Origin: Symbiodinium natans
Taxonomy: Eukaryota; Sar; Dinophyceae; Suessiales; Symbiodiniaceae
Reading direction: 5' to 3'
Assembly: GCA_905221605.1 (NCBI GenBank)
Contig: CAJNDS010000335.1
Span: forward strand, 348,703-412,702
DNA length: 64,000 nucleotides
The position numbers and the translations under genes were made by a program. The first letter of the stretch is position 1; each line of letters opens with the position of its first letter. Shown piece by piece: positions 41,147 to 54,130 of this stretch. The notes below the pieces were generated by a model that saw only the letters and a program-made list of their open reading frames with translations, had not been told where the DNA came from and did not search any database.

Positions 41147-44100
41147 TTGTATATATATATATATGTGTATATATACATATGTTTATTAGGCATAGAGGTA
41201 GGCACAAGAAGCTGAGGCCCCCAGGTGTTGAAGGCGTTGCGCAGCAAAGTGAGAGGCTTAGGGTGTAGGTTTGGGGCTCTGGTGCTCATAGGGTTGTTTG
41301 GGGTTTAAGATGCCTAAACCCTAAACCCTAAACCCTAAACCCTAAACCCTAAACCCTAAACCCTAAACCCTAAACCCTAAACCCTAAACCCTAAACCCTA
41401 ACCCCTAAAAAGTTCGCGCCTACGAATGACGCGAAGCTTTGGTGCTGCGGCGCGACCATCTGGTCCAGCGGCAACTCGCAGCGACCGCAGGGTTATGGGT
41501 TGAGAGTTTTGGGTTTTGGGTTTAGGGCCCCCACCCCCGCCTTCCCCAACTGAACCTAAGCCCTAAGCTTCTGGTGTGGGTTCTGCTCATGGTATACTAA
41601 GGGGAAGGTCCAGAGGCAAAGCCCCACAACGCTTGGGTGTCTGGGAAAGACGTGCAGAGGCTGAAAAACTTTAAACCTTCGAAGATCTCGGGGTTTAGGT
41701 GAGTTTCCAGAGCCCTGGAGCCCCCCCTAAACCCTAAACCCTAAACCCGAAACCCGAAACCCGAAACCCGAAACCCTAAACCCTAAACCCTTGCTGAAGA
41801 ACTCGTTCACCCTTAGCCCCAAACAGCCCATCATCTCGAGAGTGTTCAGTCCTAAGAACTCCAGCAAAAGAGGCCTACAGACTATAAACGCAGGTTTAGG
41901 GTTTAGGGTTTAGGGTTTAGGGTTTAGGGTTTAGGGTTTGGGGTTTGGGGTTTGGGGTTTGGAGTTTGGAGTTTGGAGTTTAGGGTTTAGGGTTTAGGGT
42001 TTACGGTTTAGGGCGTGCAAATACTCTTTTCTTACTACGCAGCACTTAACAACGAATGAAGGGATTTGGGTACATGATAGCCCCCTATTACTATAAGCGC
42101 CGTCAAAAGGGGTTTGTTCTACAGGGCACCTGATCCCCTACTTGCGGGGTTTAGGGTTTAGGGTTTGGGGGTTTACGAGAATCAGGGACCCTAATATAGA
42201 CCCCCCCCCCAAATAGTAGGATTTTTCTTTATTAAGGACCCCAATATTGTACTCTTAAGGTCCCGTATAAGGGTCCCTCCTGCAGCCCCTTGATTTTTCA
42301 CCTGCTTTTCGGAAATGGGGTTGTAGGGCTTAGGCTCCGGGGGATGGGCCACTCACGGTACATACTACCGCTAAGGGACTCGTACACTCTCGAAACCCTA
42401 AACCTTAAACCCTAAACCCTAAACCTAAACCCTAAACCGTCTAGCCTCTAAACCCTAAAGCCTCGAAACCCTAAACCCTAAACTCTAAACCCTAAACCCT
42501 AAACCCCAAACCCTATTCCTTAACTGAGGGGTTTTGGGCTCTCTGGGTCCCCGCCGGGCCCAAACAGCATCACGTCGACAAAAAGCGGCCCCAGCCCGAA
42601 GCAGTAGGGTTTAGGGTTTAGGAGGTTTAGGGTTTTAGGAGGTTTAGGGTTTTAGGGTTTTAGGGTTTTAGGGTTTTAGGGTTTTCAGGGTTTTAGGATT
42701 TTGGGTCTTAGGCTTTTAGTGCTTCAGGTTTTGGGGTTTCAGGTTCTAGGGTTTTAGGGTTTCGGGTCGCAGGGTTTTAGGGTTTTAGGGCTTTGAGGTT
42801 TAGAGTTTTAGGGCTCAGGGTTCAGTCCCTTGCAGAAACGATCTGGGGGCCAGCATTGCTTCCTGCTCCTGATCCTGGCCAAGAATCCCCACATCGAAAT
42901 CCCTAAGTGCTAAGCTCTGAACCCTGAAATCCCCAAACCCTGAGCCCCCCAAACCCAACCCCCAACCCTAAGCCGCAAACCCGAAGCCCTAAACCCTAAA
43001 CCTCCTAAGCCCTAAACCCTAAGCCCTAAACCTCCTAAGACCTGAACCCTAAGCCCTAAACCCTAAACCTCCTACGCCCTAAACCTTAAGCCCTGAGCCC
43101 TAAGCCCTATAAACCTGTGGCCTGGTTTCGAACGTGCCGCTCCGAGGAAGGAGACTGGGCGCCAGTAGGCCTCGATCAACCAGGGTTGGTCGGGGTACCC
43201 CAAACCCTAAAGCCTAAACTCTATACCCCAAGCCCGGAACCCTATAAACCTAAACCCTATACCCCTAAACTCTAAGCCTAAAAGGTTTGGGGCTTCGGGT
43301 TTCAGGGTTTGGGGTGGTTAAGGGTTTAGGGGTTTAGGGGTTTAGGGTTGAGGGAGCTTTGTGTTTAGGGTTTGGGGGCTTTGGCTTTAAGGGTGTTAGG
43401 GTTCAAGAGGTTTACCCTGATCCGCACAATGCCTCGCCAGGCGTTCCGAGGCCGTTTGCAGGGCTACGATTGAGGGTACAGACCCTAACCTACATGGCAA
43501 CCCTTTGGGGCACTCGAATTGCTGGACGACATACAAATGTACACTTATAACCCCCAAACCCAAAACCCTAAACCCTTTAACTACGGATTGAGGTTTGGGG
43601 TTTAGGATTCGGTTTCTACGAGTGGCTGAGCTTGTATGTAGGCCAAGGGAGTAGATGTAAGAGAATGTAAGAATGGGATGCTCCGCTACCCAACCACAAT
43701 TAGGGGGGGCGGGGTAGGGTTTAGGGTTTAGCTTAGGGTTTAGGGCTTAGGGTTTAGAGCTTAGGAGGTTTAGGGTTTTTCAAGTTAAAAGGGTTTAGGG
43801 TTCAAGACTGAAGTGTAGCAAGGAACCTTACGGTGTTTGCGCGACGCTCCCAGAACAATCAACTGCTTCCTTTGTCTTTTAGGATTCAGCGCGAAGCCGG
43901 AACCAAGAGCAACCCAGCAAGGAAGGAATAAAACAGGCGCCCTGTTTGCGTTAACGCGCCTTAGAAGGCAACCTAAACTCCTAGAAAAAGGGGAATACGT
44001 GCCTAGTCTGGGTCCGAGGCGGTGACAGTGATGAGTTACAAATGGACATTTCCCCAAATAGGGGTGCCCTCCATATACCCCCAAATAGTATAATCCTTGA

Positions 44101-47100
44101 TTTATGAGAACTCCCAAAAGGGTACCCCCCAATTTTCTAAACCTTAAACCCTAAACCCTAAACCCTAAACGGAAACCCCCAAATGGGCTTTAGAACGTCG
44201 AGGGCCCAGCCAGTTTAGCCGCATGTCGCCGTATCGATCCCTCGCCAGGTACCTCGCGCGCACAGGCCTTTAGACTGAAAGCCTGGGATGCTCCCCCTTA
44301 TACTGCCAGTCCTTAGTAGGGTTTAGGGTTTAGGGTCTAGGGATCAGAACAGGGCGTACTATATTCCCCACTAAGGTCTGCTAGTATAAGGGACACACCC
44401 CAAATTGAAGCCGCCCTAACCCTAAACCAACGCCCCCCCCCCCCCTCCCCTTTTGCGTCCCCAACATCTTCTCAAACGAGTCATGTCGAGACCCCAAACC
44501 TTAAGAAGCCCCAGACAAGTGCGGTGGGCGCAAAGCTCCCGCGGACATTTAAGGTGTTCGGGTGTAAGGGTAGCAGCTCCCCTCAGATTCGGTCAATCCT
44601 GCTTGGGTTGTCGGGTTTATGGATTTTTTGCTTCAGGACCTCGGCGTGAATAACCTTTCATGACATTCCTTTCAGGAAAGCCGACCTCTCTCTCTTTGTC
44701 TGTCTGTCTCTGTCTGTGTCTGTCTGCGTCTGTCTGCGTCTGTCTGCCTCTCTCTCTCCCTCTCCCTCTCGCTCACAAGTTGCCCTAAACCCTAAACCCG
44801 AAAGCCCTGGATCTTCCGCTTCGAAGATGAGGGAGGGTTTAGGGTTGTGGGCGTAAGCCCTAGGGTTTGGGGCTTCAGGGTTTAGGGACTAGCAAGGTAT
44901 TGCATGGGGTTTTACAGGGTGGTAGGCTGAGGCCCTTGACCCTAACACTGGTAAGAGTTTTTCTTTTTTTGTTGCGGGTGCTTTTTTGCTGTGGGTGCGG
45001 GGGCGCGTTTTTTTTTTTTTTGCGGGTGCGGGGGCGCGTTTTTTTTTTGCTGCGGGTGCGGGGGGCGCGTTTTTTTTTTTTGCTGCGGGTGCGGGGGGCG
45101 CGTTTTTTTTTGTTGCGGGTGCCGTGGGGGCGCCTTTTTTTTTGCTGCAGGTGCGGAGCGTTTTTGCTGTTTTCTCTATATTTTACTATGAAAACCTCTA
45201 TTTTCTCTAATTTTCAATAGGAAAACCTCTTTCTTCTCTATATTTGAATAGGAAAACCTCTTTCTTCTCTATATTTGAATATGAAAACCTCTATTTTCTC
45301 TACATTTAGCATGAAAACCTCTAGTTTTTCTAATTTCTCTATACTTCAATTCGAAAACCTCTATTTCTCTCTATTTTATAACTAAAACCTCTATTTCTCT
45401 CTATTTTTGTCTATATCGTCATAGTTTTCCTCTATATTTAATGAGGAAGACATGAGAGAGGAATACATGAGAAACTTATTCTCTGTGTTATCTCAATATG
45501 TGACTTGCAATTAAAAGTGTTTTTGTTCCTCTTGTCCTATTTTAATAGGAAGCCCATTATTTTCTCTGTCTCTGAATAGGCAAACCTCCATTGTCTTAAC
45601 ATTTGAACATGAAAACCTCTATTCTCTATATTTGAATATCAAGACCTCTACATTTTAATATGAAAACACTTTGTATTTTCTATGGTAGGAAGCATCTAAT
45701 TTCTCTATATTGTATAGCGAAAACCTCTATTGTTCTATAGTTTCTTATTTTGTCAGTATTTTCAGACTTCTTCTCTTTATTTCACGAGGAAGACATGAGA
45801 GAGGAATACATGAAAAGCTAATTCTCTATATTGTCATAAGAGTACATGCATTATCTCTATTTGTGACTCGTAGACAACAAGTGTTTTTGTTCATGTCTCA
45901 TAACACAAGCTCTATTTTCTCGATTCTTTACTAAGAAGACGTTTATATCTCTATTTTTAAACGGAAAATTCAACTTCCACCATAAGGTCTGAATTTTCGT
46001 AGGAAAGCAAGCATATATTCCCTCTTCAGGGGGTTGGGGGCTGCGCAGACCGCCGCATTTGAAAACACAATGCTCGCATCATGGGTTTGGAAGGGATTCG
46101 TAAGCTTTGAAGCAGGCTTGCCGGCTAAAAAAAGCGGGGGGGTTGGGGGGGGGGCGCAGCCCCCCCCATTTGCAAACACAATGCTCGCATCATCATGGGT
46201 TTGGAAGGGATTCGTATGATTGAAGCAAGTTTGCCCGGCTAAAAAGCGCAGCCCCACCCCCCCCCCCTTTCAAGCGGGGGGGAATGCTCTCATGATGGGT
46301 TCGGAAAGGATTCATTTGCTTTGAAGCAAGCGGCATGGCTTTAAGAAGCGGGGGGGGTTGGGGGGGGCGCAGCCCCCCCCTATTTGCAAACCCAATGCTG
46401 GCATGATAGGCTTGGACAGGATTCATATGCTGAGAAGCGACCTGGCACGGTTTTAAAGAGGGGGGGGGGGGGTCGGGCGGGGTGCAGCCCTCCCTCCACC
46501 GTTTGCAAACACAATGCTCGCATGATGGCCTTGGGAAGGATTCAGTGCTTTGAAAACGCTTGCACAGTTTAAAGGAGGGGGGGCGTTGGGGACGGGGTTG
46601 GGGAGGAAATTGCAAAACAAATGACCTGGGGGGTGGGGAGGAAGGGGGGGGGGGGCGTTCGGCCCCCGAAAAAAGCACCCACAGCAAAAAAGCACCCACA
46701 ACAACAAAAAAACACGGGTTCCCCTTAACACTCTCGAGGCCTGAGCCCGAAACCGCAATTACCCTAAAAGAGCTTACTTGCATATAGTGAGGTCTGGCCC
46801 TAAACCCTAAACCCTAAACCCTAAACCCCAAACCCTAAAGCCTAAACCCTAAACCTAGTTCATGGTTGGGATAGTATTACACATCTAAATTCCATTCCTT
46901 ATCGACTTTAAGGACCCTTAAACTTGTAAAAGGTTACCCCACCATGACAATGCCCTAAACCCTAAACCCTAAACCCTAAACCCTAAACCCTAAACCCTAA
47001 ACCCTAAGCCCTAAGCCCTAAGCCCTAAACCCTAAACCCTCAACCTCAGAAGGCAGCCCCATTCACGACTCCGGCGCACTTCTCCCGGGCGGCAGTTGGG

Positions 47101-49034
47101 GAGGCCGCCAGCATCTTGCCGGGGAACCGTCCCAGGCTTCTCTCCTGCCATGGGGTTAGGGTTTAGGGTTTAGGGTTTAGGGTTTAGGGTTTAGGGTTTA
47201 GGGTTTAGGGTTTAGGGTTTAGGGGGGGCCGGGGCTAGATAGGGCACACTAGGCCCTGTGAGGGCTACTGGCCTTACCCCGAAAAACCTAAAAACACCTA
47301 AACAACCCTGAAAACCCGAAAAGGGTGCAGGGTTTAGGGTTTAGGGTTTAGGGTTTCGGGTTTCGGGTTTCGGGTTTAGGGTTTCAGGTTTAGGGTTTAG
47401 ACCGAAAAACCCGAAAAACCCGAAAAAACCCAAACCCTTTCTCGGCCCCCCGGCCATGAGAGCCAGGTGCTCGAGGTTGTCGTGCGTGCCAAAGAGCAGC
47501 TCACCGGTGTAGAGCTCCATGAGGATGCAACTGGTGGGTGGTTTGGGGGTGTTTAGGGTTTAGGGTTTTGGGTAATGATAGAGGGGTATGGGGAAACCCT
47601 AAACCCTAAAGCCCTAAACCCCCACATCCCGAAACCCCCGAACTTTGAACCCTTTCGGGGGTTCAACATGTTCACGTTCGGGGTTCTTGTGGGCCATTAT
47701 TGTTTAGGGTTTAGTGTTTAGGGTTAGGGTTTAGGGTTTAGGGCTACTGCCCCGACATTCCCCACTTTAAACCTAAAAGTTTGGGCCTGGGAGCTGACTG
47801 TGTTGAACTGTTGCCTTGAGGGTGTTGCTGATGAAGCTTTTTTTGGGAGAGGGTGCGTGCATGGCTAGGGTTTATGGGCTTGGGCTTAGAGCTATCCATC
47901 TTATTTCAAAAAATTGCAGCCTACTGTCTCCCAGCTAGCTGATGAGCTGTCCTCTGCGGATCTAAAAGTGATGGCTATTTTCTTAGGTCGCTAAGCCCTT
48001 CGCCGGTATATACAGGGGCGTTGCCATCAATCTGTAGGCGTGCATGCCTGAAACATCAATCTGTAGAAGCGCAGCCCGAAACCCTATAAACCCTACATAA
48101 ATTCAGGCCTAACCCTAAACCCTGAACCCTAAACCCGAAACCCGAACCCTAAACTGCTACCTCCTTCAACTTTCCGGTCTCCTAGTCGAGGTCGAGCTCA
48201 TGTTACTAGAGGAACGACACGCATCGGACACAAGCAATCTGCAGCATCTCAGCTCTCAGAACCAAGTTCCAGTCACGATCTCCGGCCACCTGCCACTCAT
48301 GAGAAGACCACGGCTATTCTCACAACGGCTCGGTGTAGCAGATACTGGGGATGGTATCCTGACAAACAGGCCTTGCAACCAGGAAGATGAAGTCACAGGA
48401 ACACAGAAAGCATCCACTGTCGCCGGGTCCTGTCTAAGCACGTGACAGCTGTGACCTCATCAGGGGCAAAGGGCAAGCGGCAATGGCAGTTCGTGAGCTC
48501 ATCGGATGGGTTTGCCATATGTGGGAACTCTTCTCAGCATCCCATCTCCGTCTCGAAGATTCAAGCGTGCAACAAACAACCTCACTTGGATGAAGCATGA
48601 GGCCACAATGCATGTGTGCCAGGCAGAAGTGCTCAAAAGCTTCAGTCCAAAAAAACTAACGGTGTGTTCTGAAGTGGTTCACTGTGGCGCTAGCTTTACC
48701 GCAGTTACTAAACAGACTCGTCTGCAGCTAAAGATGTGCGGTTGTGCAGTGTCGGCTAGAGATGTACTAAAAGAGTGCGAACTCTCCGAAGCACGCTATC
48801 AGGAGGATCTGCACCTGCACCAGCATCGAGACTCAGCAGCATGCCGTGCAGCTATGCGGGTAGGGCTCTCATGATCCACGTAGGCCGTGGGAGGTGACCC
48901 CCATGAAGTCATCGCTACTTGCACATGCGCACCACCTGGTCCGTAGCGCCTTCGCTCATGTTAGGCTCAGATTGGCTTGGGGTGCCTCTTGGGGTGTCTT
49001 CTGGTCTTCAGGCATAGACCTCTCCGTGCTCTCG

Positions 49035-49073
<39 letters not shown>

Positions 49074-52000
49074 AGAGTGTAGGGCTTGGGGTTTAGGGTT
49101 TAGTGTTTAGGGTTTAGGGCTCAGGGTTTCGGGTTGTTCTTGCAGTCTGCTCTCTCCACAGTCTTGCTCGCATACTCTGCGTGCCACGTCTCAAGCCAAG
49201 GCCTTTCAACCCCAAACCCTAAACCCATCCTTTAGTGTCACTCTTAGTACGGAATGAGGGAATGAAGCACCCAAAATGTGTAATGTATATCTATATATAT
49301 ATATGTATATGTATATATATATATGTATATATATACAGATCATAACATATTATATATATATATACATGTAGATGTAGGGGGGATGTAAGTACCTGCTTCC
49401 CTCATTCCCTACTCAGAAACACTAAAGAATGTTAAGGAAACCCCTCCATGGTCAGAGTATGTCGTCACCCCTGAAGCCGATTGTTGTTTCACTCCCACCT
49501 GCCAAGCAGGGTTTAGGGTTTCGGGTTTAGGGTTTAAGGGCCCTTGTGCTGCTGACAGTACGTGAGCGAGGTTTTGCGGGTCTTCGGGGCTCTTAAGATG
49601 AGGGTTTAGGGTTTAAGCTTTCTGGCTTCGAGTTTAGGGAAGGCTCTACCCAGATTCCTACACCCAAGGACCTCTATGGCTGACCTGGTTGCACAGCTCA
49701 CTCACGAAACGCAACAGCGAGAAGTCACGATGGTTGCAAAGGAGGCGCAGCAACCCCCACATTGCCCCACATCATCGAAGGCATAGATTCGTTAATCGGA
49801 CTTCGGATTGGCAGCCAATCTGGAGACTGGCCCCGACTTGAGTAAGGCTGCGCCTGGGCAAAATGACTCTACGCCTGGTCAGCCACAAGAAACGAGATCG
49901 ACACTGAATAGCAGGCCCTGTGAACAAGCTGCAAGCAACAAACCTAAAGCTTGAACCCCACACAGACCCCTAGTTGTAGTTCCTTTCTGGCTCGGTGTTC
50001 TTCATACATACTCACCAAAGATGTAGGTATCCCTCAAAAAAGGAACTACACATTGGGGTCCTAGTCAACCCAAAACCTCCGAGCTGCGTCGACGATGGTT
50101 GCGGGAGTGTCTTTTCACTCATGCTTGGGCTGGGTCTTGTCGAAACACCTCGAACCCAGTGCTGCAAACACCCCGAACCAAAGCTGCTTGCGACCTAAAG
50201 CAGATAGGGTTTAGGGTTTAGGGTTCAGGGTTCAGGGTTTAGGGTTTAGGGTTAGATCCCTCCAACACCCCTCCACTCCGCCCTCTGGATCTTTTCAATC
50301 GGCCAGGGTTTTCTAGACGGAATGCCCCTGCTGACTACCCAGCCACACTTAGAGGTTCATGATACTTACTAACCAAAATAGTGCTGGCAATTTTAAACCA
50401 ACTATAACCATATTGGGGTAGCTAAGGGGCTTATAGGTGGTATAAAAGAACAGTTATAACTGGTTATTAAGCACCACGAACCTCCAAGTAGGAGGAGAAA
50501 GTCAAACCCATTCCCCCTCCCAGGCTCTACAGCAGGGGTCGAACTACTACAGCAGCCCATGTTCTGATCTTTAGGTGGCAGCTGTATGTTTCGGGTTTTG
50601 TGTTCAGGGTTTAGAGTTTCGGGTTTGGAGTGTAGGACTTCGGGTTCAGGGTTTAGGGTTCAGAGTTTTGAAGGTGGAACCCTAAACCCTAAACCCACAC
50701 CCTATACCTTTTCCGGGCAGGGCCTTCCCTACCATTGGCAGCAAGTCTCATGATCTCTCGTCGATGTGCTCGAGCAGAGTCTTCGCTACATCTGCTACGT
50801 GCATGAGGTCCTCAACTGCACAATAGGGTTTAGGGTTTAGGGTTTAGGGTTTAGGGTTTAGGGTTTAGGGTTTACCCTTCGGGGAGACCCATTGCGAGGA
50901 GTTTGGCCGCAAATCTATTTCTCGAAACAATCCGGGAATGAACAGACAAAGAAATTCAGAAAGGTTAGGACACCCCCTACCAGAAGAAACATCAGCCCTA
51001 AACCCTAAACCCTAAACCCTAAACCCTAAACCCTAAACCACAAAAACCCTAACCCTAAACCCTAAACTCTAAACCCTAAACCCTAAACTCTCCGCTAAGG
51101 AAGTAAAGCCTCGTGGCCCTCGGCAGAAAGGCGTTAAGGGATCAGATCCTTAGGTCGCAGGCTTGCCGAGGCTGAGGCCACGCTGTGGGTGGGGTTTGGG
51201 GTTTAGGGCTTAGGGTTTCGGGTGTAGGGTTTAGGGTTTAGGGTTTGGGGTTTGGGGTTTGAGGTTTGGGGTTTGGGATTTGGGGTCTAGGATTTAGGGT
51301 TGAGGCTTAGGGTTTCGGGTTTCGGGTGTAAGGATCCCTACTACGGACCTCTAGCAGGAACCGGAAGGGAGAACCCCCAAAGCTCGAAGATACGACGACT
51401 ATTGGGTATTTCTGGGAACCCTTGAATTGGGACTGGGATCCTGCTGTTTTGAATCCTCCCATTCTAAACCTTAAACTCGAAACCCTAAACCCTCAGGATA
51501 CAACGAGGGAGCCCTTAGCAGGAGCCTTACGTGAATCTACCAGGCACCCTATACGAGCCATATGCCCCAACCTATGCCCTGCATTGCGACTCCCATCTCT
51601 TCATAAGGCTCCCTCTTCTCCCCTAGGGTTTAAGGTTTAGGGTTTAGGGTTTAGGGTTTAGGGTTTAGGGTTTAGGGTAGGAACCCCAAACCCCAAAACC
51701 CCAAACCCTAACTAAAGCCTACCTCAACCCTGCACCCTGAACTTGCAGGGTCAAGGAGTAGTCTAAGCACCGCGCAGGCGACCTCACGGACAGGGCTGGG
51801 ACACAACTCGTTTTGAGATGGCTGTAGGGGACGACGGGGGGTTTAGCCCTGAAGGACATTGCAACAGAAGTTTGGGGTTCGAGGGCTGCGGACAGGGTTT
51901 AGGGTTTAGGGTTTAGGGTATAGGGTATAGGGTTTAGGGTTTAGCGTTTAGGGCTTAGGGTTTAGGCTTACAACTGCCATTTAGTTGCCACCATTGGCTT

Positions 52001-54099
52001 CAAGCCACGGTCGGCATTCCGCACCCGCGATGGTGGCGAGCACCGTCCCCACCGACCATGCCACTGGTCTACTTACACGACATGTGCCGGCCAAAGGGGA
52101 CTGCGGCTACCTTTTTAGGGTTTAGGGTTTGGGGTTTAGGGTTTAGGGTTCCCGCTGTGTTTAAGGGAGAACCTCGAAAGCACCAATGCAGCACGTAAAC
52201 ACGAAGCGCCCCGAACACAATAGCCCTCGTCTTCAACCCTCCAGCTCTTGAACCCCAACGACGCCTGTTCGTGACCTAGGTTGCTCAAAAAAGCTCTACA
52301 CTTGCTTGGGTTAGCTCTGGGAATGGAACCACCCCCCCAAAACAACCCCGAATCTGCTAAGCATACTACTGAACAGTAGTGAAGCTTCAGGGCACAGAAT
52401 GGCATCCTGGCTCCTGCTTAGAGGTTCGTGGAATGCTTAAGAACCAATTATAACTAGCTGTACTTATATTCCACTTAAAAACCCCTTAATTACCTTAATA
52501 TGGATAGAATTGGGTTAGGGTTAGTAAGTACTATGAACCTCCGAGTAGGGTTTTGGGATCAGGGCTTAGGGTTGAGGGTATCCCACGCACGCCAAACCCA
52601 GTCTCACACTCCATCACCCACCGTGAGGTTCCATGTTTGTAGGGCTTCGGGCACCCTGAGCCCAGCAATGCTTTAAACGCTGCACATTCGAACCCAATCC
52701 CCTGAACCCTAAACCCTAAACCCTAAACCCTAAACCCTAAACCCTAAACCCTAAACCCTAAACCCTAAACCCTAAACCCTAAACCCTAAACCCTAAACCC
52801 TAAACCCTAAACCCTAAACCCTACCCACCCAAACCCTAAACCCTAAACCCCAAACCCTAAACCCCAAACCCCACACACCCCCCCCCCCCCCCCCCCCCCC
52901 GTTCCCACGGGCAGAGGCCACCCCATAGACCACACATCGGAGCGGTCGTTCCAGCCCAGGGACAGGATCACCTGTAGGGTTAGGGGTCTAGGGGTTTAGG
53001 GGTCTGGGGGGTTTAGGGGTTTAGGGGTCTTGGGGTGGTTTAGGGGGGGTTTAGGGGGGGTTTTAGGGGGGGATTAGGGGAGGTTTAGGGGTTTAGGGTT
53101 TGGGGGTTTAGGGCTGTTGGGGTTTCAGGGACTCTGGGGACTGTAGGGGCTGTAGGACCTTTAGGGGCTGTAGGGTTTAGGGTTTAGGGTTTAGGGTTCA
53201 GGGGTTGCAGTGCTTTTGGGATCAACTTGGGTTTGGGCTGGTACAGATTCAGGATTTCGTGGGGCAGGGGAAGAGACCATTGTAAGGGACTAGCAAGGGA
53301 CTGTTTTTCGGGGGGGGTACGTCCCTAAACCCTAAACCCTAAACCCTAAACCCTAAACCCTAAACCCTAAACCCTAAACCCTAAACCCTAAACCCTAAAC
53401 CCTAAACCCTAAACCCTAAACCCCTAAAACTTAAACCCAAAACCCAAAACGCAAAGACTTTGAGGTCTCTTTGGACTACAGACCTCGCGACCATAGACCC
53501 CAAACCCCAGACCCCCCCTTGTTGGAGTGCTCATTCATGTGTCCCCACCGTACCCTAGGAGTTAAACCCTAAACCCTAAACCCTGAACCCTAAACCCTAA
53601 ACCCTTTAGCAATTGGGGGGGGGGGGGGGTTTAGGGCTGCCTCCGGTCCACGGTACTGGCGCGTATTGATGATGGACGAGTGGTGCTCGTCCTCATACCT
53701 GTGAGGCAGCAAGGCGTCCTCCTAACCCTAAACCCTAAACCCTAAACCCTAAACCCTAAGCCCTAGGCCTTAAAGCCTCGTGGGCCTAGGGTTTAAGCCC
53801 TCGGACCGAAAACCCTGAAACTCTAACCTTGGGGCTTCCAGGGGCAATGGGGTTAGGGTTTAGGGTTTAGGGTTTAGGGTTTAGGGTTTAGGGTTTAGGG
53901 TTTAGGGAATGGACTTGAGCTTCGGGTTTTCAAAGCCCTCACGTTCTCAAGAATCTCTTGAAAATACTCGTAGGGCAACTACATGGCCCCTGATTATGGG
54001 CCCTTACACGGGGAACCCTTTTCTGCCCCTTATATACCCTTATATACATATTAATACACATATATATGTATAAGTATCTATATTTATATACATACACAT

Positions 54100-54130
<31 letters not shown>

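Larger units (their letters stand above)
47531..52921. other. kinase intron E-F (5.4 kb)
   Basis: Contains the repeat-free segment at 48.2-48.9 kb, a CT microsatellite (49036-49070), family E (49238), family B (50346, 52418), and several arrays. No kinase exon is missing here: exons E and F join in frame. Confidence 0.6.

Noticed and set aside
46193-46783. 196-codon minus-strand frame, Pro-rich
   Set aside because: Translation of the 105-120-bp satellite with C/G-runs.
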